Shown here: positions 35,901 through 47,900 of the stretch, one piece after another
Layout: each line of letters begins with the position of its first letter
How positions within the stretch are numbered: position 1 is the first letter of the stretch
Assembly (NCBI RefSeq): GCF_949628215.1
Contig: NC_134281.1
Coordinates: 10,922,501 to 10,986,500 of the forward strand
Length of the DNA stretch: 64,000 nucleotides
Direction: 5' to 3'
Origin: Phalacrocorax aristotelis
Taxonomy: Eukaryota; Chordata; Aves; Suliformes; Phalacrocoracidae
The notes under the pieces: generated by a model
The model's database searches: none
Seen by the model: only the letters and a program-made list of their open reading frames with translations
What the model was told of the DNA's origin: nothing
Made by a program: the position numbers and the translations under genes

Positions 35901-38900
35901 CAGCCATACAAAGCTACTGAGAACAGCACAGCCACTTATTTTTAGGTGTGAGAGGACATGTACTTTTATCTGCGAGGTGATTCAACCATATTCTGAGGAA
36001 TCCCAGAAGAGGGATTATATTCCTCATATTTTCTTAGGATTTCTCACACACACACAAAAAACCCACCCACCCTTAAAACATAAGTTTCTGGTTTGCACCA
36101 TGGGAATTACTGTATCCAAGTTGCCATACACAGTTTCTGGAACAGTGCTTTTTAGGATGTATGCAGCCCTATCAGCTGGTGATGGCAAAGGACCTGACCA
36201 GAAAATAAATCAGGTGTTACAAGAATGCATTTGAATTTTTCCACAAGAAAAAAACAAAACAACATCCCAAGTCAGGCCAAATTTCCATGAACTCCAGTAT
36301 TGTTCACTGACAGTGACTGACAGCAAACGCACAGGGAATAGCACAGCAAGAAACCGAAAAACTGAGGTATTTCCCAGAATGGGAATGGGAAGGTTCAGGA
36401 AATCCGGGTCTCAGATGCCTACATAGGTAACTCAGTCTAATGTGCCCCACAGTGAATTGCCAGGCTTTGGGGTCTTTAGGGTAGAGTGGTGGGGGTTTTT
36501 TAAGTTTAGCCTTAAAATGTGACTTAAATAATCAGGAAAAAAAAATCCAGTGAAGTAAAATAAAGATACAAAGGGCTCACAAGCTATCAGAGCCACAGGA
36601 GCTTTAGAGCTGGGCTGTGTTTTTAGGATCTCAGCATCTGGTACTCAGAACAGATAATTCCTCCAAAAGCAAGTGAAATAATAATAGAGTCATAAAGGTT
36701 GGAAAAGACTTCTAGGATCATCAAGTCCAACCATCAACCCAACACCACCGTGCCTCCTAAAACATGCCCTGAAGTGCCGCGTCTGCACATCTTTTAAATA
36801 CCTCCAGGGACGGCGACTCTACCACCTCTCTGTTCCAGTGACTGACCACTCTCTCAGTAAAGAAATTCTTCCTAATATCCAATCTAAGCCTCCTCTGATG
36901 CAGCTTGAAGCCGTTTCCTCTTGTCCTATCACTAGTGACCTGGGAGAAATGACCAACACCCACCTCACTACCACCACCTTTCAGGTAGTTGTAAAGAGCG
37001 ATAAGGTCTCCCCTCAGCCTCCTCTTCTCCGGACTAAACAACCCCAGTTCCCTCAGCTGCTCCTCATAAGACTTGTTCTCCAGTCCCTTCACCAGCTTCG
37101 TTGCCCTTCTCTGGACACGCTCCAGCACCTCAATGTCCTTCTTGTAGTGAGGGGCCCAAAACTGAACACAATATTCAAGGTGTGGCCTCACCAGTGCCGA
37201 GTACAGGGGCACAATCACCTCCCTACTCCTGCTGGCCACACTATTCCTGATACACGCCAGGATGCTGTTGGCCTTCTTGGCCACCTGGGCACACTGCTGG
37301 CTCATGTTCAGCTGGCTGTGGACCAGGACCCCCAGTCCTTCTCTGCCAGGCAGCTTGAGGTAGCAACACTTAAGCAAACTATGTTATAAAAGAAGAAATA
37401 AAAGCAATTTGGAAGAGCACTTTTCTTGCAATACTGTGTTGATGCTGGACATTGGGTAAGGTATGACAATACAGAAATCAAAAGGCAGCAGGCGGTACTG
37501 TCTGGTGACTGCCGCAGTGTCACTGCCTCATTCATCCCATCCCTGGAACTTCATCTGTGTGAAAATAACCCTTATGCCTTCTCCACAGGGCACTGTCAGG
37601 AGACGTCGCATTTCTCCTTCACCGCATCTTCATGAGAAGTATTTCGGTGTTGGGCTCTAATGAACAGATTGCCAAGTGGATTCCTCTTGCCAGCCAGTAT
37701 AAGCTCATTGGAAGCTACGCCCAGACTGAACTGGGGCACGGTAAGGCTGCAAAGAAAACACAGCGTTTTTGTAGGGCAAGAGGTTCTGGCCCAGATTCTA
37801 TGGGGTTCAAGCTGCCCACGCTTCATGGGGGCAGGGGTGGCTGGAGGGGAAGACACCACCTGCGTGTTAGAGGTTGATGTCCTCAGAGTTCCTCTACAAG
37901 CTGGAGATGCACTGGCTTTCTTTTGCCAATGTGGAAAGGATAACATGAGTGAGGGTGAAAGCTCATAGTTAGATAGCAGGCAGTCACCATCGGTGGAGGG
38001 TATCAGACCGGCAGCTCGCCCAAGTTGATGGCTTGCCTGAACCAGGCAGCTTGCCTAAGTACCATGTGGCTCAAGATATCTTTGCAGTAAATGGTGTGGG
38101 GTCACTGGGAACATCATCCCACAGTTCTCATCAGGAGTATAAACCACAAAACCCTGGTAATACCCATACCAGCCTCCAGGGTTCCGCCACCCTCTCCATC
38201 CTTGTGATACACCAGAAGACATTTTTTTTTTCCCCCCCCAAAGGAACTTACATTCAGGGTTTGGAAACAACAGCAGTCTTTGATATCACTACGCAGGAGT
38301 TTATACTGAACACACCAAAGATCTCTGCCATGAAGTGGTGGCCTGGAGACAGTAAGTACCACACATAATATTTTGGCTTTCCTCATTTGCCTCCTTACTC
38401 AGTCCACCCTGTTCAAGCTCCATGTTTGAAGGCCCAGGTGCTACCAGAGCACTTCACTGAGAGATGCATACATTGAGAGGCAAGTAAGAAACCAAAGGCC
38501 AGAAGGGGGCTGCCATCATCTGTCAAAAGCCCTTGGATGGCAGGGCTGGAGAACTTCACTCATGAAAACTGCCTCTGAAGGAATGAATTTTTCTCCTCTT
38601 TGTAAATAATACTCAGATGACCAAAAACTGCAGGGAGGTCATCAGCATAAAGGACTCAAGTCATCAGCCAGTCTCAGCGTAAAGGATTCATGAAATTCAT
38701 GGCTCCCTTCAGGAAGGTATTTCACAGAAAATAGCTGGAGTTATTCTAACAGACACAGCACTTCCCACTCTCTCAGCATTGCATGAACTTTAACTACTTA
38801 TCTTTTCTCATCTGCTGATACAAACTGTTCATCCAATCCTCATGGGCAGTGATAGAGGCAGAAGGATGATGCAACTTCCAAGAGCAGGCTCAGAATGCAG

Positions 38901-41900
38901 ATTTAGGCATATCTCCAGCTTCCAGCATCTGTAGATCACCTGATCACTATAGCTACCCTGACCCCTATGTGAGCGAGCCCTGACACACAATTAGAACTGA
39001 CTGCTGTTAATTGTGAAACTGTTTGTGCTGTACCCTGTCTTAAGGGAATGGGGCTGTTTTTCTTCTTGCAGTGGGAAGGTCAGCAACCCATGCAGTGGTC
39101 TTTGCTCAGCTGTACGTCCACAGCAAGTGCTACGGCGTGCATCCCTTCATTGTGCAGATACGCAGCCTCCAGAACCATTCACTCTGCCCAGGTAAACAAC
39201 GCCAGACATCACAGCACTTGTGCAGATGGTCTGCCTATTTCGCACTTAAATGTTTTCTAAAACATTGGGCCCAGGGAGAGAGAGTTATAACTGCCAAAAC
39301 CAGACAAACACTGATACCCAAGGCATAGTTTTCATTAACCCCAATCTTTTTATCTAAGGGAAGATTTAATGTATCCTCAGGCATATCCAGACCAAGCCTT
39401 CTTCTTAACCAGAAGCCTGGGCTGCTCTGACCACCTCTGCATTAACATCTCAGTTCTGACCCCAGCCAACACAGTTAACAGATGAATCATGGAAACAAAC
39501 TGCCATAAGGCATTCAAATGCCCGTTTCATTCCTTGGGCAAGATCACCCATGCTGGGGAAGAAGCAGAGCCGAACATGCTTTTCCTTTGTGATCCCCAGC
39601 CCGATGCAAAATGGGGAGCAAAAAGTTCAAGTGGTAGTAAGCAGGCCATGTTTTCTCCCGCTGCAGGCGTAACTGCAGGAGACATTGGTCCCAAAATGAA
39701 TTTTGAGCACATTGACAATGGCTACCTCATGCTGCAGAATGTGCGCATCCCCAGGGAGAACATGCTGAACAAGTTTTGCATGGTATGTACAGACTCACAT
39801 CACAGACTCGCCCATCAGACTCTCACTGCACAGCCAGAGAGACGACAGGGACGTGCCTATGTTTCACACAAAAATCTTCCTCTGAAGTGTCTGCAAGCCT
39901 CTGTGGTTTTATCAAGGGCTGAAGTTACCTGAATCCTAAATGAAATTCGGTGTCAGAAATTCTGTATTCAGACGTCAGGGATCATGGGGCAGGCGGAACC
40001 TATCTGAGCCAGAAGCAGTAAGAATTTGTCTCTTCAAATGGATATGTTTCATCCATCATATGTAAAAATATTTAGGTTTGCATTCAGTGAAGGACTTCGA
40101 CGTCCATTTTATTTGTAGAGATACAAAACCATCCTAGTATTGAAGGTGGCATCTAACATCCTCTCTCTACTCCAGGTTCAACCAGATGGCACCTATGTAA
40201 GACAGGGGTCACAGAAGATTAATTATTTCACAATGACCACAGTGCGCATTGCCCTACTTTCAGACAGAGCTGTAATACCTCTAATGAAAGCTTGCACCAT
40301 TGCCATCCGATACTCTGTGGTTCGCCGGCAGTCCAAGTTGAAGCCTGGGTAATGCCACACAAGTCTGCAGCAGTGGGAAGGGGACCATACACCATGTTCC
40401 CCAACCCGTCTGTATTTCTACTTTTCATCTTATCTTTCAGCACATCACTGGCTTATTTCCCGGCCCAGATAGGGTATTACAAACATGCTTCCCCAATATT
40501 TACATTAACAAGCTTCAGTCAAAGTACAAGGGAATGTTTGCAGTTCTTTCTAAGATAAGTTTCATAGTTTGAATAGCTGGTGGTTCACACAGGCAATTTA
40601 TTCTTCTTCTAACTGGCCTTCCCATGTAATCCCATAACTCAGCAGAATCCAGACAAAATGGACAAGTTACTGAATTCTTATTCCATAGCGGGTGCAATAT
40701 TAAAATACCTTCCAACATCCACATTTCCAATATCCACACTTTACAACACGGAGTTTTATTAGTCTGGTAAGAATCCCTGTAATTTTAAAATAGGTATTTT
40801 CACTTGAATGGATTTTAAAAATTTCCACTCAAATCTCCTTTCAAAAGCAAGAAGATTCTAATGAGAACGTGGTTTGGTTCAAACGCAAACCAAACATGAG
40901 AGCACAGCATGCTGAACTACTGTAACAACCAATTGCACCGTTTGAAGTCCTAAGTGTACTAATCACAGCAAAAGTGGTAAAGAACACCCAAAATAAGCTC
41001 AGAAAGCTTAAAATAATTTAGGCTCAAATATTTTCAGAGGAACCTATCTACACGCAGGGCTGCAAGATCCAGTTTGAAACGCAGAAGTTTTTCAGGGTGC
41101 AGTGCCACCACCTCGCCTGTAACACCTAACAACTCGCTGTCATAGAATCACAGAATCCTTTAGGCTGGAAAAGACTGTCTGGATCATCGAGTCCAACCAT
41201 TAACCAAACACTGCCAAGTCCACCACTAAACCATGTCCCTAAGTGCCACATCTACACGTCTTTTAAATACTTCCAGGGATGGTGACTCAACCACTTTCCT
41301 GGGCAGCCTGTTCCAGAGCTTGACAATGCTTCTGGTGAAGAATTTTTTCCTAATATCCAATCTAAACCTCCCCTGGTGCACCCTGAGGCCATCTCCTCTT
41401 GTCCTATTGCTTGTTACCTGGGAGAAGCAACCAACCCCACCTCGCTATAACCTCCTTTCAGGCAGTTACAGAGAGCGATAAGGTCTGCCAAGTCTCCTTT
41501 TCTCCAGGCTAAACAACCCAAATTCCCTCAGCTGCTCCTCATAAGAAGCCTTGAAGGCTTCATCCTCATCCTCTCACGCAGTCCCTGTTCCCCCTCCACA
41601 CCAACTGATCACATGTTGCAGCCTTTTTTATTCCATTAGGCTGGTTCACTACCACATCAGAAAAATTATTTTTTTCCTAGTCAGGCTTGTTTCTCTAACA
41701 GCTTAGCAACCTGGGCAGTTTTGCTGCCACAAGATCAACTTAGTCCTGTTTACGTACTGCTTCTTGGTAATGCAGAATGCTGTTTTTCATTATGCAATAT
41801 GTAAACTAACAGTAGCTATGCCTGTGTCTATGCTTTCCCTACTTCATCAGCTGTCTTCCAACAGGGAAGAAGAAGCAAAAATCCTTGACTACCAGACTCA

Positions 41901-44900
41901 GCAAGAGAAATTGCTGCCCCAGTTGGCAGCAGCCTATGCCTTTCATTGCCTCAACAACTTCCTGCAGGAGCTATTTGACAAGGCATACAGAGAGATCCAG
42001 AGGAAGAACTTCGACATGCTGCCAGAGGTGAGCTGCAGCAGGATTCACTTGTACAGCTGGTTTGCACTTAGGCTGCACTTCTCATCTCTGAATATCAAAG
42101 TATTTTAGCAAACTGGACAAGCATTCCTCTCACCACTAGTCACTGGAGAAAGAGGAAGCACTAAGAGATCAAATGGCTTGTCCTAGGTCCACAACCAGTC
42201 AGAAACAAATTCGCTTTACTGCCCCAAATTTTTGGCTTTGGGAACTACTGCAGAGTGAGAAGTCCTTGACAAGCACGTCCATTTGATAAAAACCTTGTTC
42301 CAAGTAGCTGGTGGTGCAAAGTGTTATTTCACAGCTCCATCTACAAATGCACGTGCAAATATTCACTTCTGAGCCAAAACCAAAAATGTGACTTTTTAGA
42401 TAGAACATGAGATTTTGCAACTGGAAGCCTGAAATGAAAGCACACTCTGAACCAGTGCTGCCAAAGCCTCCGCTGGTTGAGAGAAACCCAAAAATGCATG
42501 AACTGACCACAGCATGCCCAGCACAAGAGTGTGCAGAATCCCAGGCGGAAATCAAAGGCCAGTTTCAGGGAGCTGGGTACTACACCAGCATGGAAAGGAG
42601 GATCTGACAGGGATTTCATGCCCAGAAATTGTGCAAAATTAAAAAAGAAAACTTATTCTGAGGATTGCTTTAGAACACTTTCACCATTAACACTCTGCCT
42701 TATTTTTTGTTGTTGTTGTTGTTGGTTTTTTTTTGTTTGTTTGTTTGGTTTGTTTTTTTTTTTGTTTAAACAGCTCCATGCATTTTCTTCGGGCTTTAAA
42801 GCCATGGTTACTCAGTACTGCACTTCAGCAGTGGAGATCTGCCTCCGGGCATGCGGGGGACATGGTTATTCCTCACTGAGTGCACTCCCTTACTTGTATA
42901 CTGAAATAATTGCCTCTTGTCTTTATGAAGGGGAAAACACCATTTTGCTCCTGCAAACTGCCAGGTAACAATTCAAATTTGTTCCTCTAAAAGCTTGCCC
43001 CCTCATTTATTCAACCCCTACCACTTCTTCTCCAAACCAGTAAAACCAGCTACTCCTTTCTCACAGCACCCTCTAAAAAAATACAAGTCAGGACATAAAC
43101 TGTTCATGTCTTCTGTCTAACAGGCATGGAGGTGTGTGGGAATCGGATTGTCTCTTCTATTTTTGGTTTGGGGATGTAGGCAGGTGCTGTTCTGCAAAAC
43201 CTCATTTTCCTCTTTGTCTAGTTGCACAGCAAAAGCATTGCTATACATGTTTTGTGGTTTATTGTTTTAAGCAACCAATGTAGCACAGTATTGGCAAAGT
43301 GAGGTTGATTCAGAGAAGGCAGAGCTATTGAATACTGAAAGCAGCTGAGTCATGCTCCAAGAACACCACTTTCCTTCAAACACGCAGACTGATGATTATC
43401 CAGAGTAGATGAAATACAGGAGAAAGAAACCACAGCTGCTTGAACTTTTAATAACGTGTGTTTTTACTAGAAGGAGAAAACCAGTGTGCTTCCCAGGGAC
43501 ACAGGTACTACCACGTACCTCTGTGCTTGCATGCAGACACTTCTGCACTCATTACCACTTCATCTTGCAAGATCAATAGCAAGGTCAAGAGAAATGCTAT
43601 AACCTTTTACTTCCAGTAAAAGTCAGGTCAGTCTAGGTCATAGCAGAGGTGCCAAAAAAAAAAAAAAAAGAAAAAAAAAAAGGGAGTGGGGAATGCTCCT
43701 TGGACACGTTTAGATCCAAGAAACGGTCTCATGTTTGTTAACATAATGTGACTGTGTGTTGGGGACCACAGAGGATAAGACTAAACCACCATTAAGACTC
43801 AGAGCATTAAGACTCAGGCTGCAAAGTTGATAATGTATCTAATCACCCTGCTGCTGAGACTGCTAATAGCCACAGCAAGTTTCTTCCTAAAAATCCATCA
43901 CTACAGATTGCCATAGTGTTAAATATGGTACACAGGCTACCCCTGAGACCTATCACAGATCAGGTTATTGGGAACAACACGCAAAACTAAAGGTCATTGC
44001 TTGTTCAAGTCCATTCTGGTCCATTGATGGGATGGGTCATACCTTGCTGCTCCTCACTTAAGCCCACTTTTCTTCTTGCATACCATTTGCTGTGTGGGGA
44101 TCACAGCCGTACCCTGCTCTGACTGTTACCCTCTTCCCAGGTTCCTGATTAAGTGCTTCAGCATAGCCAGCACTGGCCAGCCTGTTCCGCCATCTGTCAC
44201 TTACCTGGCTGCAGTGAAACATGGGAAGTGTCCAGCCAAGAACAAGTTGGATTTTCTCCGTCCAGATATTTACACTGAGGCCTATCAACACGTGGCAACC
44301 AGGTCAGTACAGAGGATCAGAGATGGGGTTTCTCTCTTTGACATAAAAATGTGTAAAGAGCTCAGCTTCTTCCTTGCTTTAAAGGGAGGTAAAATAACAT
44401 AAGCTACACAAGAACTGGCACCATCTGCTCCTGAAAGAGAAAAGGAAAGACTCACACAGGATTAACAGCCATGTCAAATGTTCAATATGAAGCTTTCACA
44501 TTCAAAACATCAGAAGTTTTTAAGCTACATGGTAACTAACAACTATATTCTATACTGAGCTGATGGCACTATTCAAGTAAATCCTAGACCACATCACTGA
44601 GTTGCCATCCAGTAAAACCCTTAGGCAACTGGACCTTGTGCAATTCTATAGAGAAAGTTAAAATTTCACATCCTTTGAAACTGATGTTTGTTTTCAATTA
44701 ACACCACAGCCAACAGAGCGCCTCTCATTCTGTCTGTGGCCTTTCAACTATACATTCAACTATTCAACGCAAATAAAAATGGTATAATGAGTTATCTCGT
44801 TAGTATTATGTACACAGTTATGGGCCATATAAGTGTCATCTCTGAAAACCAGGTAAACAGATAGACAACCCTGATGTCATTCAAATCAGTGTAAAAACAG

Positions 44901-47900
44901 AGCCATTCTTCTGAAAGCTTCAGTGTCAAGGGGAGCAGGATTTCGATCCCTGTGTAGAAAAGTAGAAACATAATGTAACATCAGTCCAATATTATCACTG
45001 CTTTATTTTGTTCTGCAAGCTCTCCTTACACACAGAGGACCCAAGAAAAACTCAGCAGATCCCCCAGTAAACTACCATAGAAGCTGAGAAGGCAGAAATC
45101 CTTCAGTACCGGGGTGGTCTGGGTGCTTCTCCCAGTTTGTACTTATATTTTGCAAAAGTCTAAGTTCACTCATACTGAGCGTAGATAAATTCAAATCAGA
45201 AATGCCATTTTGCCATATGATCACACACAAGTCTGAGTATGAAACGAGCGCACGTGGGCTGCTATATTCATATACAATATGTTTTTTCAATTTTCCAGAC
45301 TTGTAAGCAGCACAGCAGCTAAACTACTGGACTTGATTAAGTCTGGAGTCAAAGAGCATGATGCGTGGAACCAGTGCACAGTGCAGATGGCACAGGCTGC
45401 AAAGGTTAGCAAAATTTATCTGATTATTTGACATTTGTCTTTATGATACAATATGCAACAGAAGTGGCATGATTAGCTTAAAGTCTCAGCACTGTTTATT
45501 GTTAGCATCTAAGAGACACCACAAAGACCAGGGCACTGCTGTGGTCTGCATGGTGGAAAAATCATACTAAGAAGCAATTCCTGATCTGAAGAATTTCCTG
45601 TCTGAATAGGCCAGGTAGAAAAAGACAGAAGGAGTAGAAATAGACTCATAGAATCATTAGGGTTGGAAAAGACTTCTAGGATCATCAAGTCCAACCATCA
45701 ACCCAACACCACCGTGCCTCCTAAAACATGCCCTGAAGTGCCGCGTCTGCACATCTTTTAAATACCTCCAGGGACGGCGACTCTACCACCTCTCTGTTCC
45801 AGTGACTGACCACTCTCTCAGTAAAGAAATTCTTCCTAATATCCAATCTAAGCCTCCTCTGATGCAGCTTGAAGCCGTTTCCCCTTGTCCTATCACTAGT
45901 GACCTGGGAGAAATGACCAACACCCACCTCACTACCACCTCCTTTCAGGTAGTTGTAGAGAGCGAGAAGGTCTCCCCTCAGCCTCCTCTTCTCCAGACCC
46001 TTCATCAGCTTCATTGCCCTTCTCTGGACATGCTCCAGCAGCTCAATGTCTTTCTGGTAGTGAGAGGCCCAAAATTGAACACAGTATTTGAGGTGTGGCC
46101 TCATCCAAAACCCTTGTTTCCCCGTAACTTTAAAACCTGGATAGCCTGCTGCCTTCCTGGGGCACTTCTTCATTTACTACTTATTCCACACCTTCCCTGG
46201 AGACTCACCCACACTACCGGCACAGCAGCTACATGAACTGACACCTGCCAGCTCTCAGCGGAGTGGCTCAGACACTGGGTACAGCTTCAGTGCAGGCTGT
46301 ACACAGGTTAATTGCTTGAGTAGACACCCAGCTTCTCAGGCAGTTTCTGCAGTCCATGCTTGCCTCCACACTGCTTGACCGTGCCGGCAGGAAGAACTGC
46401 AGTACAGGTGTGCCATGCTTACACCCACAACCAGGAGGAGAACTGTACACTGGGGGAGTGAACCCATGCAGATACCAACGCCACCAACCACCCGCAGTAA
46501 TGTCAGCGTAACAAGAGTCACCCCACAAACAGGTGGAGCCAGCCTGCTTCATTTGCCCTGGACCTCAGCTAATATTTCTGTAACTTGGCAGTTAGACACT
46601 CCACTGGTGTCTGACCCAGAAATTATCAGTTTACTTAAAACCACAAAAGTGAGAGGTAAGTTTCATTGCTCTGCTGTGACAACAGATGTTTTTAGAGCTA
46701 AAGCACTACAGACACTGAGCCCAATGTACAATCAGCTTGGGGTCTTCAACAAAAGAGTTTTCTCCTGTTGATATAAAACCAAGATTCACTTGCTAGGGGT
46801 CAAACACAGGCACGTTCCGATGTGTTTCCATCACACAAACTCTTTGGGGTATTCATTAGAAGTATTTAAAGTACTACCATGATTTCTGAAGCAGTTTTCT
46901 AGAGTTTACAAATACCACAGTGTTGACCATTTTCACCCCCAATTCTCCCCTCTACCTTTGCTGTAAGCCATGAATGCAAAAGGCCTGGTCAACCAGCAAA
47001 CAAAGAATACAGACTGGAAAAGTGCCAGGGAAACGAAAAGGGTTTATATTCTTTGCAAGAACGTTTGAGTCACTTGGCCTACTAGAAGTGTTTCGAGGTG
47101 CATTCACTGTTGATTGCATTTGTTTTCCAGGCCCACTGCCACTATATCGCAGTGAAAAACTTTGCAGAAACTGTGGAAAAACTTGACACCAAGGCTGGCA
47201 TCCAGCAGATTATGAAACATCTTTGTGACCTCTTTGCATTACACGGGATCTTCTTGAATGCAGGGGTCTTCTTGCATGACGGATACATATCTGGAGCTCA
47301 AATGGACATGGTCATAGCATCATACTTGGATCTCCTGGCTGTCATTCGGTGAGCTGCTCTAGCATGAGAGGAAATACACAGCTGTTCAGTTTGTCCCTGT
47401 GATAGTTATAAAATGGTGCTGCTGTACCTATGGCAACATGTCCAAAGTCAATTCACCTCATTCAGTTTTTATTTCCATTGCCTGGCAGCACTAGAAATTG
47501 ATTGAAACATCTACACAGAGCTCATTTTCACAGCAAAACAGACCTAAGCGTCCAGCTCCTCTGCAATCTCTAAATTAAAGTTCTGTACCATGAAATCTTT
47601 GTAAATCAAGAAATCCTGAACATTTTCTACCATTTGCAGTAGAGCGAAAGCAGAAAAATACGTAGTCAGTGCTCTAGCAGGAGGCAGCCACAGCAACTGA
47701 TTGTACACTGCAAAATCTGCTTAAGCCGCAGCTAATACAGCCTACTCTGTTGCTATGGCTGAGTCGCAACTGGTACCCAAACAATCCTGCCTACAGCTAG
47801 TTCAGATGCATCTGCTCGACACCATTTATGACTAACTACATGAATTCTGAGACATGCTAAGGTTTTAACTTACCACAACAGTCACAAAGGCTTTTTGACA

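Noticed and set aside
36757-37377. A clean 206-codon minus-strand frame that looks like a gene
   Set aside because: It is the C-terminal part of a young CR1 ORF2, not a host gene; the CR1 3' end follows it.
43790-43822. Short duplication ATTAAGACTCAG occurring twice
   Set aside because: Only about 12 bases, separated by a few bases; no flanking insertion or target-site pattern.
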